Source of the DNA: a virus
Reading direction: 5' to 3' (one strand)
Length of the DNA: 37,812 bases
Virus record (IMG/VR): IMGVR_UViG_3300007960_003683
Coordinates: 1 to 37,812 of that record
This document shows positions 22,425 through 30,037 of the stretch, in pieces. Every line of letters starts with the position of its first letter. The first letter of the stretch is position 1. The notes under the pieces were generated by a model. That model was not told where the DNA came from. It saw nothing but the letters and a program-made list of their open reading frames with translations, and did not search any database. A program made the translations under genes and the position numbers.

Positions 22425-22563
22425 GGGCACCTGTGATAGATGCCAAATAACTATTTGGCAAGGCGATAAAGCAATTTGTTTCCACACAGATACAGAAGAA
22501 CTGTATTTGTGTGAAAACTGTATCAGTGAAATTTATGGAGAATACACTAAGGATTTATTGTAA
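22378..22563 (+). CDS. Small zinc-ribbon protein overlapping uvsX
   Basis: The 61-residue ORF has two CxxC pairs (GTCDRCQ and YLCENCIS) about 22 residues apart, a zinc-ribbon pattern. The first 16 residues are basic and are read in the uvsX overlap; the start could also be an upstream GTG at 22357. Its stop overlaps the gp41 start (TAATG). It may bind nucleic acid or a replisome partner, but this is not shown by the sequence. Confidence 0.65.
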   Translation: MKFLKKTSKKHTKKPEGTCDRCQITIWQGDKAICFHTDTEELYLCENCISEIYGEYTKDLL

Positions 22564-23939
22564 TGATTGAAAGAATTATTTTAGCAGAACTTTGTAAGGA
22601 CGAGGAGTATACAAGAAAAGTTATTCCTTTTCTTAAGGCGGAGTACTTCTTTAATCCTGGTGAAAAAATCCTTTTTGAAAAAATTGAACAGCACGTTGTT
22701 AAATACAATTCTACTCCCGATACAAATGCTTTAGTTATTGCTGTACAGGAAGACAGGAAAGTAAGCGAGGCAGAACTAGCTGAGATAGAAGGTGTACTTA
22801 AAAATTTAAATACAGAAGACACAAACAGAGAATGGTTACTTAATGAGACAGAAAAGTTTTGTAAAGATAAAGCTCTTTATCTTGCTGTTATGGAAAGCAT
22901 TAGTATTATTGATGGCAAGGACAAAAACAAACCTACATCTGCGCTTCCTTCTATCTTATCCGATGCTCTTGCGGTTGGGTTCGACACTAACATAGGACAC
23001 GACTATATTAATGATGCTGAATCTCGATTTGAGTTTTACCATCGACTAGAAGAAAAACTTCCTTTTGATCTAGAAATGTTTAATGAGATTACAGAAGGAG
23101 GTTTAGTAAACAAAACACTAAACGTAGCTCTTGCAGGCACTGGTGTTGGTAAGTCTTTGTTTATGTGCCACATGGCAGGTAATTGTATCTCACAGGGTAA
23201 AAATGTCTTATACATAACATTAGAGATGTCTGAAGAAAGAATTGCTGAACGTATTGATGCTAATCTTATGAACATTCCAATACAGCAGTTGAAGGAACTT
23301 CCTAAGACAATGTTTGATGATAGGATTAAAAAACTAAACGAAAAAATTAACGGCAGACTTATTATTAAGGAATATCCGACAGCGTCTGCTAATGCTGGAC
23401 ACTTTAAGGCTCTATTAAATGAACTTAGACTCAAGAGAAATTTTAGTCCGGATATTATTTTTGTGGACTATCTTAACATTTGCAGCTCTAGTAGATATAG
23501 GGCAGGTACGTCAGCGAATAGTTACACAATTATTAAGGCAATCGCAGAAGAACTTAGAGGCCTCGCTGTAGAGTTTGATGTACCTCTTGTTACAGCTACA
23601 CAAACAACAAGAGGCGGTTACAACAGCAGCGATGTAGAACTTACAGATACTTCGGAGTCGTTTGGTTTGCCTGCTACAGCAGACTTGATGTTTGCTCTTA
23701 TAAGTACTGAGGACATAGAAAAACTTGGACAAGTAATGGTTAAACAATTAAAGAACCGTTACAGTGATCCGACAAGAAACAAGCGCTTTATGGTGGGTGT
23801 TGATAGGGCTAGAATGAAACTATACGATATTGAAGACCCACAAGCGGGATTACAGGATACAGGTGAAGATGAAGATCAAGGACCTGTATTTGATAAAGGC
23901 AGATTTGGAGCTGGCAAGTACGATGAAATTAACTTTTAA
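22563..23939 (+). CDS. gp41: Replicative DNA helicase, T4 gp41-like
   Basis: The 458-residue protein (T4 gp41 is 475 or close) is of the DnaB type: an N-terminal helical domain, Walker A GTGVGKS at 192-198, YITLEMSEERIAERIDANL, the Walker B strand IIFVDYLNI, and VPLVTATQTTRGGYNSSD. It unwinds DNA ahead of gp43 with primase. It ends with an acidic tail. The start overlaps the zinc-ribbon stop and the next gene overlaps its end by 17 bases. Confidence 0.95.
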   Translation: MIERIILAELCKDEEYTRKVIPFLKAEYFFNPGEKILFEKIEQHVVKYNSTPDTNALVIAVQEDRKVSEAELAEIEGVLKNLNTEDTNREWLLNETEKFCKDKALYLAVMESISIIDGKDKNKPTSALPSILSDALAVGFDTNIGHDYINDAESRFEFYHRLEEKLPFDLEMFNEITEGGLVNKTLNVALAGTGVGKSLFMCHMAGNCISQGKNVLYITLEMSEERIAERIDANLMNIPIQQLKELPKTMFDDRIKKLNEKINGRLIIKEYPTASANAGHFKALLNELRLKRNFSPDIIFVDYLNICSSSRYRAGTSANSYTIIKAIAEELRGLAVEFDVPLVTATQTTRGGYNSSDVELTDTSESFGLPATADLMFALISTEDIEKLGQVMVKQLKNRYSDPTRNKRFMVGVDRARMKLYDIEDPQAGLQDTGEDEDQGPVFDKGRFGAGKYDEINF

Positions 23940-24666
23940 TGAAGTAGATTTTGATATCTACGATGATGAATTTTCACTTAGGCATGGTGCCTTTGTAGAA
24001 AAAGATGTTAAACCAGAAAATGAATTCTTTTGGTTTGATTTAGATCCAATCGCTCTAAAAGAAGAAATTGATTCGCTTCGTTTAGAATTAGACATACAGA
24101 CTAACATGACATTAGATGATGGACTTATGAATCATCTACATGCAAACTTTGTTCAGTGGCATGATCAAGCAGACGGTGAACGTAAGAAAAAATTGTCTAC
24201 AATGAATGATGCAATTCATAAACTAGAACTTGCAAGAGCAGGACAACCTGACAGGTGGGGGTACATTAATGGACAAACAACATATCGTCTCCCAGAACAT
24301 GCTTATGAAAGATTTACAATTAAAAGAAAGTTTGGACATCTTTATATGGGTTATACTCATGTAGGAAAGCATTTTGCAGAAATTGTACAAAGTGGAGACA
24401 TACATATACCAGCAAATCAAATTGTGCCACAGTATTGGGCTAGATCAGATTTCTTTGTTTGGTTAGGTGATGATGTGACAGATGAGCAAGAAAAAGCCTG
24501 GTGGGAAAAAGCTCGGGAAACATATAAAAAGATGAAAGATAAAATGCCTTATGCCTTACACAATCCTAAATTAGCTGTTGGTTACATTCCTTTTGGAAAA
24601 ATGACAAGAACAGACTGGACTAAGGAAGATTTTATCAATCACATGAAACCTTATAGTTATAAATAA
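23923..24666 (+). CDS. Hypothetical acidic protein, 247 residues
   Basis: The ATG at 23923 is the most likely start; an earlier in-frame start lies deep inside gp41. The product is mixed, with an acidic N-terminal part (NEVDFDIYDDEFSLRHG), a helical middle (LLDDGLMNHLHANFVQWHDQADGERKK-like) and a Trp/Lys-rich C-terminal part (EQEKAWWEKARETYKK). No motif is recognised. Two His near 178-182 (HVGKH) are the only striking polar cluster. A late-type TATAAATA box covers its stop codon. Confidence 0.7.
   Translation: MKLTFNEVDFDIYDDEFSLRHGAFVEKDVKPENEFFWFDLDPIALKEEIDSLRLELDIQTNMTLDDGLMNHLHANFVQWHDQADGERKKKLSTMNDAIHKLELARAGQPDRWGYINGQTTYRLPEHAYERFTIKRKFGHLYMGYTHVGKHFAEIVQSGDIHIPANQIVPQYWARSDFFVWLGDDVTDEQEKAWWEKARETYKKMKDKMPYALHNPKLAVGYIPFGKMTRTDWTKEDFINHMKPYSYK
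24658..24665 (+). promoter_or_regulatory. T4-type late promoter motif TATAAATA
   Basis: Exact late-box match 26 bp before the EF-hand protein start, in a 25-base gap that ends with a strong RBS (AGGAGG). Confidence 0.45.
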
Positions 24667-24691
24667 TTAGACTTCAATAGGAGGGCTAATT

Positions 24692-25021
24692 ATGTCAGAA
24701 GAAGAAAAGAAATCTTCGTCTAATTTCCATCCTGCTGATAGCAATGGCGACGGCAAAGTCGACGCCGAAGAACATAAAATGTATATGGAGTTCAAGAGGA
24801 AGGAGCTTGAGGACCAAGATGCAATGCGAGACTCTCAGAGAAGCATGGCATGGTTCGCACTATTTGGCATGTTACTTTATCCTTTTGCTGTGGTAATTGC
24901 ATCATTAGCAGGATTAGAACAGGCGCAAGAAACATTAGGCGACATGGCACCAACTTACTTTGTCGCAGTTGCTGGTATTGTAGCAGCATTTTTTGGTGCA
25001 CAGGCATTTACTAAAAAGTAA
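24692..25021 (+). CDS. EF-hand membrane protein, two spans
   Basis: The 109-residue product has a canonical calcium loop DSNGDGKVDAEE at about residues 16-27 (Asp, Asn, Asp, Asp and final Glu in the ligand places). Two hydrophobic segments follow (about 50-70 AWFALFGMLLYPFAVVIASL and 85-106 THE-like APTYFVAVAGIVAAFFGAQAF). A calcium-binding, two-span membrane protein with a late-type promoter fits a holin or an envelope-associated late protein, which is inference. RBS AGGAGG is strong. An unrelated single EF-hand by chance is unlikely because all ligand places match. Confidence 0.8.
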   Translation: MSEEEKKSSSNFHPADSNGDGKVDAEEHKMYMEFKRKELEDQDAMRDSQRSMAWFALFGMLLYPFAVVIASLAGLEQAQETLGDMAPTYFVAVAGIVAAFFGAQAFTKK

Positions 25022-25031
25022 ATAGGTAATT

Positions 25032-25769
25032 ATGGATATAATTAAAGATATAAGAAGAAGGCACGATGCCGGACGCTTACATGATGAGTACTCAACAGAG
25101 ATGCCGGTACCTCATGTATATTTGAATGATTTTTTATCAAAAGACTTAGCGGCTGCTATGTACAAGGAAGCATGTACAGCCGATGATTCTTTGTGGACTA
25201 CTTTTGATAGAAAAGGTAGCCATATGAAAGAGTGTAAAGTCCTAGAGCATCTACCAGTTGCTTCTCAATTTGTAAATGAGATGCACAGCAGTTTAGGGCT
25301 TGAATGGATCTCCACGTTAACAGGCATGGATGGTATTATGGGAGATCCATATCTTGTAAGGGCAGGCTACTCTAAAAGTTATAACGGAGATTCCTTACAA
25401 GTACATTCAGATTTTAACTGGCAAGATAAACTAAAACTTCACAGAGCCGCTTCACTAATTGTTTACCTTACACCCGATTGGGAACCAGAGTGGAATGGAG
25501 CTTTAGAGTTTTGGGACAACATGAAGGAAAAACCAGTCAAGGAATTTCCTTGTATACATAATAGCGTAATTATATGGGATTACAGTCCGAGAGGATTTCA
25601 CGGATACCCCAAGCCAATTAGTTGTCCTGCTGATGTGCATAGGACGACGTTTAGGCTATTCTATTATTACAGCGACGCGCAGTATAAACAAAACGATCGT
25701 CCGCATAGAAGCTTGTATTGGTACGATAAAGAAGCTCAAGAGCCATATGATATAGCAAGTAGGAGATAA
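25032..25769 (+). CDS. 2OG-Fe(II) oxygenase-like protein
   Basis: The 245-residue protein has His125-x-Asp127 in SLQVHSDFNW, a YLTPDWEPEWNGALEFW strand pair, the distal His190 in RGFHGYPKPI, and an Arg in RTTFRLFYYY that can bind 2-oxoglutarate. This is the layout of the Ofd1/P4H-type group. It precedes a glycosyltransferase by one base and may act on the same target, which is inference. Confidence 0.88.
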   Translation: MDIIKDIRRRHDAGRLHDEYSTEMPVPHVYLNDFLSKDLAAAMYKEACTADDSLWTTFDRKGSHMKECKVLEHLPVASQFVNEMHSSLGLEWISTLTGMDGIMGDPYLVRAGYSKSYNGDSLQVHSDFNWQDKLKLHRAASLIVYLTPDWEPEWNGALEFWDNMKEKPVKEFPCIHNSVIIWDYSPRGFHGYPKPISCPADVHRTTFRLFYYYSDAQYKQNDRPHRSLYWYDKEAQEPYDIASRR

Positions 25770-25770
25770 A

Positions 25771-27048
25771 ATGGGCGCACTTGGTTATGTAAATAATGTT
25801 TATAGTGATACAAAACTACCTTATGATAATTACATTAAAGGATATATTCGTCCTATAAATGAAGGTATCTATAACGACAAAGCAATTTATCTTTATGATA
25901 GATTAGACCTTGCAGTAAGACAATATAAATTAGAAGATCTTCTTTCACCTAAAGTTGTCTCACATCTAAGAGGAGATAATGATACAAAACTATTGATCTT
26001 TTACCCAGACGATTATTTTAATCTTCATGATACAAAAACTTTTAATCAAGTTCTTCAAGAGAAAAGAATTCCTCTAAACAAAGTTCATATGATTATGAAA
26101 GACGATTTGTTTAGAAGATTTGCAAGATCAAAAATGGGAGATGAAATTACATATCATGTGTACTCCCCGCTTCAAACAAGAGTAAGAAATATTGATTTTA
26201 AACACACTACAAGTAAAAAGTTTAGTGTGTTTAGCAGAAACTATAATGAACATAGACTTGCATTACTTTTAGAACTTGTTATGCGAGAAGTGACTGACAA
26301 TTTTAATCTTACCTTTCATAATTTCAATCCTTATGTTATGATTGAACACAATCATGTATTAAAACCTGAAGATAGAGTAAAGGTATTTACACAAGAAGAA
26401 ATCATACAACATGCTAAAGATTTTGATTTGTATAATGATAAAACGAAAGAATGGATTGATAAAATTCCCCATACTATCGAGCATACTAGACGAGAATCTT
26501 TAAACAAGTGGACTAATGTTATTATGGACGCTCTTATAGATGCAGACTTTCATATTATTGTAGAGTCACATTACGATCCTTTTAATAACTTTATGGGCTA
26601 TAAAGGTAAAGTTTCCGTAGAGGAATTTTCGCCAGCGTTCTTAACAGAGAAAACATATAAGTGTATTGCAGCCGGACGCCCATTTTTAGCATACACCACA
26701 CCATACTTTATTAAAGAGATTCGAACACTTGGGTATAAAACATTTCATCCTTATATAAATGAAGATTACGACAGCATTGAGGATAATGATGAAAGAAGAA
26801 GAGCTATTGCTAAAGAAATTGAAAGGCTCGATAATCTTTCCGCTGACGAGTATAAAAAGGTTCGAGATAAATGTTTTGAAATTGCACAACACAATAGAAA
26901 AGTTTTGTATTTTGAAAACGTGGGGTTGTTAAATGAATACAAACAAGGTCCTTTTGGAGAGATGCTATTAGACTTTAACAAGTATTGGAAAACTGGAAAA
27001 GAAGAAGATTATATTACCGATACTATGATAAGTCATGTTCAGCAATGA
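25771..27048 (+). CDS. Glycosyltransferase-like protein (GT10/exostosin-like)
   Basis: The 425-residue protein has a C-terminal segment FSPAFLTEKTYKCIAAGRPF, then TPYFIKEIRTLGYKTF, typical of nucleotide-sugar-binding ends in fucosyltransferase/exostosin-like enzymes. The strand FHIIVESHYDPF precedes it, and FSVFSRNYNEHRLALLL begins the domain. The first 150 residues match nothing I know. It likely adds a sugar to a surface glycan or other acceptor in the cytoplasm. It overlaps the next sulfotransferase-like gene by four bases. Confidence 0.7.
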   Translation: MGALGYVNNVYSDTKLPYDNYIKGYIRPINEGIYNDKAIYLYDRLDLAVRQYKLEDLLSPKVVSHLRGDNDTKLLIFYPDDYFNLHDTKTFNQVLQEKRIPLNKVHMIMKDDLFRRFARSKMGDEITYHVYSPLQTRVRNIDFKHTTSKKFSVFSRNYNEHRLALLLELVMREVTDNFNLTFHNFNPYVMIEHNHVLKPEDRVKVFTQEEIIQHAKDFDLYNDKTKEWIDKIPHTIEHTRRESLNKWTNVIMDALIDADFHIIVESHYDPFNNFMGYKGKVSVEEFSPAFLTEKTYKCIAAGRPFLAYTTPYFIKEIRTLGYKTFHPYINEDYDSIEDNDERRRAIAKEIERLDNLSADEYKKVRDKCFEIAQHNRKVLYFENVGLLNEYKQGPFGEMLLDFNKYWKTGKEEDYITDTMISHVQQ

Positions 27049-27659
27049 TTGTAATTACATTACCCAGGAGCGGTGGTACTAAGTTCTGTATGGACTTAGC
27101 AAAGGAGCACAATTTAGAGTATTTTGGGGAGTTGTGCTTTGATCATACTACAAGTTATGATCACAAATTTGTAAGTTTGGCTGAACATAAGAACAAACAT
27201 CACGAAATACCAAATTGCCAACCTGTTAGAACACCTCATGCCTTTATGAAAGCTCTTTCTAATCATGAGCAGTATGTTATTCAATCAAACATTCATTCAC
27301 CAATAACATTACTTCCTTTTGCAGACTATTTTCTGTTAAGAAGAGACTTTCACAATATGGTTAAGTCCTGGTTCAACTTTATTGTTGATACGGTAGAGCA
27401 GAGAGATGATGCCGACGCAGTGTTCTCATGGATGCTACCTAACATGATTGATCGCTTTGGTAAGTATACGAATATCATAATAGAGTACTGTTACATCAAC
27501 TGGAAAACTATCACGTGGTATGAGGATTTATACAGTACTTCAACCAATTATGTTAAAGCAGAGCAGAATCACAGATACAGTAGAGTACTGGACTTGATAC
27601 ACGAAACGTCAGAGAAGTACGAGCTACACGAAAAATACCATAGATATACCCTAGGATAG
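27045..27659 (+). CDS. Sulfotransferase-like protein (second of three)
   Basis: The ATG at 27045 overlaps the glycosyltransferase stop (ATGA); the longer frame start lies inside that gene. The 204-residue product opens with MIVITLPRSGGTKF, a phosphosulfate-binding loop (7-14), and has FLLRRDFHNMVKSWFNF (Arg99/100, Ser108), the 3'-phosphate motif. It likely transfers sulfate from PAPS, perhaps to the glycan made by the neighbouring glycosyltransferase. Confidence 0.75.
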   Translation: MIVITLPRSGGTKFCMDLAKEHNLEYFGELCFDHTTSYDHKFVSLAEHKNKHHEIPNCQPVRTPHAFMKALSNHEQYVIQSNIHSPITLLPFADYFLLRRDFHNMVKSWFNFIVDTVEQRDDADAVFSWMLPNMIDRFGKYTNIIIEYCYINWKTITWYEDLYSTSTNYVKAEQNHRYSRVLDLIHETSEKYELHEKYHRYTLG

Positions 27660-27709
27660 CCTAAAATAGCGTGTGAGACAGAGGCGCTGCTAGCGTCTGA
27701 CAGAGCCTG

Positions 27710-27724
27710 TAAGTCATTGATTTC
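27710..27724 (+). repeat. Upstream promoter element copy 4 (TAAGTCATTGATTTC)
   Basis: Fourth copy, starting 32 bases before the -35 box of the first tandem promoter. Confidence 0.6.
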
Positions 27725-27741
27725 TATAGATTAATTTAGGC

Positions 27742-27770
27742 TTGACAAATACTCTTTTTGGTGCTATAAT
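27742..27770 (+). promoter_or_regulatory. Sigma70 promoter, tandem 1
   Basis: TTGACA (27742-27747), 17-bp spacer, extended TGCTATAAT with the -10 at 27765-27770. Confidence 0.85.
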
Positions 27771-27778
27771 GTGCCTTA

Positions 27779-27793
27779 TAAGTTATTGATACC
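27779..27793 (+). repeat. Upstream promoter element copy 5 (TAAGTTATTGATACC)
   Basis: Fifth copy, starting 52 bases before the -35 box of the second tandem promoter and just after the start region of the first. Confidence 0.6.
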
Positions 27794-27830
27794 TATAGTA
27801 AAAAAAAGTTGAAAAAAGTTAAAAAAAGGC

Positions 27831-27859
27831 TTGACATTTACTGAAATAGGTGCTATAAT
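27831..27859 (+). promoter_or_regulatory. Sigma70 promoter, tandem 2
   Basis: TTGACA (27831-27836), 17-bp spacer, TGCTATAAT with the -10 at 27854-27859, then GTACGCATAAA as at the VWA and CobS-like genes. A poly-A upstream region may act as an UP element. Confidence 0.88.
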
Positions 27860-27894
27860 GTACGCATAAAGAATGAGAAGTGAGGCTTATTGTT

Positions 27895-28371
27895 ATGAAA
27901 CTCGTTATTTGGACCCAATACAAAGAAAACTATGGCGCCCATGATTGGGACGGCAAGGGTGAGTGCCCTCAGTACTGGAAGTTCAAGGGTGGATCCACCT
28001 ATGTTGTTCGTGACATCACGAATGCTCAAATGAACAAGATTGCTAAGGAGGGTATTCCTACTCTCACCGATCTTATCGAGTATCGTAACGAGGCTTCTGA
28101 GGAGTACATCATCTCCTGGGAGATCCTTGAGGACTCTGCTAAGGAGTGCGAGGATTGGGACTCTGTAACCGAGTTTGTTTGGAAGATGGATCGTTGGGTT
28201 TGCCAGCGCCTCACCAACAATGACGAGTATGGTTACATGCGTCGTGAAATTCTCGCTAAAAGTGAGTCATGGATTCCTCTTTCACAATCAGAACGCTCAG
28301 ACTATAAGTGTGAGTACAAAACAGCTCAAGGCTGGGTAAGTCCTGAGCAATTCTCAGCTATGGTGGCATAA
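27895..28371 (+). CDS. Conserved-type early phage protein, 158 residues
   Basis: The ATG at 27895 follows GTGAGG by nine bases; the GTG at 27880 is part of that ribosome site. The product begins MKLVIWTQYKENYGAHDWDG, then CPQYWKFKGGSTYVVRDI, a recognisable marine T4-like hypothetical protein. It is acidic and Trp-rich. It has the strongest promoter set in the window, so it is probably abundant early. Its first two thirds use GC-richer codons than the last third. Function is unknown. Confidence 0.85.
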   Translation: MKLVIWTQYKENYGAHDWDGKGECPQYWKFKGGSTYVVRDITNAQMNKIAKEGIPTLTDLIEYRNEASEEYIISWEILEDSAKECEDWDSVTEFVWKMDRWVCQRLTNNDEYGYMRREILAKSESWIPLSQSERSDYKCEYKTAQGWVSPEQFSAMVA

Positions 28372-28583
28372 TGCAAGTATTAAAAGAAGTTACCCAATGG
28401 GTAGGCGATATTCAACCTAATCATACTTACCTTGTGGACGGCGATAAGATTATTGCCTATAAGCCAAAGCACGGTATGGAAGTTCGTATCAGCCCTAGTA
28501 ATAAATTGAAGCTTGTTCGCACTCGTAGGCAGTTTGAAAAGTTTAAGTATATTCCTCAAGATTGGCCAGGTGTCAATGTATGA
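28371..28583 (+). CDS. Small hypothetical protein, 70 residues
   Basis: The ATG at 28371 shares one base with the previous stop. The product is beta-rich and basic (HTYLVDGDKIIAYKPKHGMEVRI, then LKLVRTRRQFEKFK). No family is recognised. It is cotranslated with the preceding early-type gene. Confidence 0.7.
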   Translation: MQVLKEVTQWVGDIQPNHTYLVDGDKIIAYKPKHGMEVRISPSNKLKLVRTRRQFEKFKYIPQDWPGVNV

Positions 28584-28609
28584 GTATTGAAAAAAATCTG
28601 AAAAAATGC

Positions 28610-28638
28610 TTGACATTTAATTAGAAAGGTTATATAAT
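28610..28638 (+). promoter_or_regulatory. Sigma70 promoter giving a nearly leaderless mRNA
   Basis: TTGACA (28610-28615), 17-bp spacer, TATAAT (28633-28638). The ATG at 28646 lies seven bases after the -10 box, where transcription should begin. Confidence 0.85.
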
Positions 28639-28645
28639 AGCGGTT

Positions 28646-28918
28646 ATGGATAAAAGATTATACAAATTCGCAGGTTACTCTGTCATGCCAAACGGGACTA
28701 CAAAAGCTCGTTTTTCAAATGACGTAGTAACTAGTGTAAAGAGGTTAAGGGATAATTCAGGAATTGATTTTGTTGAGTTGCCCTTTTCAATGACAAAGAA
28801 AGACGCATCAAAGTTTGCTCTTGCTATCTACAAAGAGGCAAGTGCTGATACTAAAGATGCGTTTCTCCGAGTCATTAATCGTGGAGTTCCCAAGACTAGT
28901 AGACGTAAAACTAGTTGA
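28646..28918 (+). CDS. Small hypothetical basic protein, apparently leaderless
   Basis: The 90-residue product is basic, with SMTKKDASKFALAIYKEA and a C-terminal KTSRRKTS tail. No ribosome site is visible because the -10 box is only seven bases before the ATG, so the mRNA should start at or next to the start codon. No domain is recognised; the basic tail could bind nucleic acid. Confidence 0.7.
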   Translation: MDKRLYKFAGYSVMPNGTTKARFSNDVVTSVKRLRDNSGIDFVELPFSMTKKDASKFALAIYKEASADTKDAFLRVINRGVPKTSRRKTS

Positions 28919-28948
28919 GGGATTTTGTAATTAAATATGGAGACAAAT

Positions 28949-29212
28949 ATGTCAACTAAGACTGTAAAAGTAAATCAGGCAGCAAAGGTTCTTAACTTCC
29001 TTTCTTCTGGTGCTACCCTAACCGAAACTCAGGCTCGTAAGATGTTTGGGATTCAATCCGTTGGTGCTCGAATCAACGAGCTTCGTTCAGCAGGTTACCC
29101 TGTTTATACGAATGTTACCAAGACAGGTAAGACTGTCTATCGCCTCGGTACCCCTAGCCGAGCAATGGTAGCTGCTGCTTTTGAAGCAGCTGGTGCAGGC
29201 GTTTTTAAGTAA
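28949..29212 (+). CDS. Winged-helix/HTH DNA-binding-like protein
   Basis: The ATG at 28949 has GGAG six bases upstream; an ATG 12 bases earlier lies in that ribosome site. The 87-residue product has NQAAKVLNFLSSGATLTETQARKMFGI, then SVGARINELRSAGYPVYTN and VYRLGTP, a winged-helix pattern with recognition helix and wing. It is probably a small transcription regulator or DNA-binding protein. Its codon use is GC-richer than nearby genes. Confidence 0.8.
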   Translation: MSTKTVKVNQAAKVLNFLSSGATLTETQARKMFGIQSVGARINELRSAGYPVYTNVTKTGKTVYRLGTPSRAMVAAAFEAAGAGVFK

Positions 29213-29224
29213 GCGCTCTACATG

Positions 29225-29305
29225 ATGGGGTATAGCCAACAAGACCCTGTTCGCGATGAACAAAACGTTGGGTGCACTTCCCGGGCAAGAAGTAAAACTG
29301 CCCAT
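29225..29305 (+). ncRNA. Candidate structured RNA upstream of tRNA-Thr
   Basis: Four 5-bp perfect stems can form together: outer ATGGG (29225-29229) with CCCAT (29301-29305); CCAAC (29236-29240) with GTTGG (29067-like position 29267-29271); inside it TGTTC (29248-29252) with GAACA (29258-29262); and ACTTC (29276-29280) with GAAGT (29289-29293). The first bases, TGGGGTATAGCCAA, resemble the 5' end of bacterial tRNA-Gln, but the rest does not fold as a tRNA. An alternative stem GGGCA/TGCCC (29283-29287, 29299-29303) would compete with the outer one. It ends two bases before the tRNA. Confidence 0.45.
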
Positions 29306-29307
29306 TC

Positions 29308-29383
29308 GCCAGATTAGCTCAGCAGGTAGAGCAGCTCACTTGTAATGAGAAGGTCGCGAGTTCGATTCTTGCATCTGGCACCA
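29308..29383 (+). tRNA. tRNA-Thr (anticodon UGU), CCA encoded
   Basis: A full cloverleaf can be drawn by hand. The acceptor stem GCCAGAT pairs with ATCTGGC, the D arm is GCTC/GAGC, the anticodon loop CTTGTAA gives anticodon TGT, the T arm contains TTCGATT, and the CCA end is encoded. It decodes ACA. One mismatch (G-A) closes the anticodon stem. Phage tRNAs often match codons frequent in the phage. Confidence 0.93.
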
Positions 29384-29391
29384 ATTTTAAA

Positions 29392-29410
29392 CTACACTCA
29401 AAATGTGTAG
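29392..29410. other. Hairpin after the tRNA
   Basis: CTACAC pairs with GTGTAG around a seven-base loop. On the plus strand it is followed by A8, so it is not a plus-strand terminator; it could end minus-strand transcripts weakly or limit 3' trimming of the tRNA. Confidence 0.35.
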
Positions 29411-29478
29411 AAAAAAAAGGCTCCGAAAATTTCGTATAAGTATTTATATGCTAAGGAATTTTGACAAAGTTGAGGTAG

Positions 29479-30012
29479 ATGGATAGACTTACAGACTACA
29501 TTAAAGTTTATGATAATGTACTTACAGAGACTGAATGTAAGGATTACATAGAACTTTTTAATTCCAGTCAAAGCCAGACGTATGATACGCCTGGCTATAA
29601 GTTTGATCAACTTAACTTAAACGAAGCAGGTGTCCATGGCGCTGCACAAGGTTTTATTAAAAAATGCTTACCTAGCATACAGTCATATATAATAAGCGTA
29701 AACAAAAAAGAGTTCATACCGTTTAATGGATTTGAACAAGTTCGCATAAAAAAGTATACTGTAGGCACTAACCAAAGATTTGACACCCACGTGGATGTTT
29801 TAGATCATGTTAGTGCTAGACGTAGTTTGGTGTTCATGTTATACTTAAATGATAACGATGGGTGTACTTATTTCCCTGGACTAGACTACACTGTTACACC
29901 TAAGGCAGGCAGGCTATTAGTGTTCCCACCACTGTGGTTGTACCCACATGGAGGACAAGAGCCTACTAACCATGACAAGTATATTATTATGAGTTGTGTA
30001 CACTATGCCTGA
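29479..30012 (+). CDS. 2OG-Fe(II) oxygenase, prolyl-4-hydroxylase-like
   Basis: The 177-residue protein has His104-x-Asp106 in RFDTHVDVLDH, MLYLNDNDGCTYFPG, the distal His157 in YPHGGQEP, and Lys167 in HDKYIIMSC. All catalytic residues are present. It serves as the close reference for the degenerate protein at 6843. GAGG precedes its ATG. The substrate is unknown. Confidence 0.9.
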   Translation: MDRLTDYIKVYDNVLTETECKDYIELFNSSQSQTYDTPGYKFDQLNLNEAGVHGAAQGFIKKCLPSIQSYIISVNKKEFIPFNGFEQVRIKKYTVGTNQRFDTHVDVLDHVSARRSLVFMLYLNDNDGCTYFPGLDYTVTPKAGRLLVFPPLWLYPHGGQEPTNHDKYIIMSCVHYA

Positions 30013-30037
30013 CCCTAGGAAATTAAGGCGCAAGAAA

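Larger units (their letters stand above)
27660..27894 (+). promoter_or_regulatory. 235-base control region with tandem promoters
   Basis: No gene is seen. The region holds an imperfect hairpin (27682-27698, AGGCGCT-GCT-AGCGTCT with one G-T pair) without a T run, two copies of the upstream 15-bp element, two strong sigma70 promoters and A-rich tracts between them. It separates the sulfotransferase operon from the small early-type genes. Confidence 0.7.

Noticed and set aside
27658-27742. Long inverted repeat AGCCTAAA / TTTAGGCT
   Set aside because: The arms are 69 bases apart and only 8 long; chance is likely and no T run supports a terminator.
29225-29305. tRNA-Gln suggested by TGGGGTATAGCCAA
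   Set aside because: The D arm, anticodon arm and 3' acceptor strand do not form; kept only as a candidate structured RNA.
29441-29448. Late-type motif on the minus strand (TATTTATA on plus)
   Set aside because: No minus-strand gene follows; chance in an AT-rich gap.
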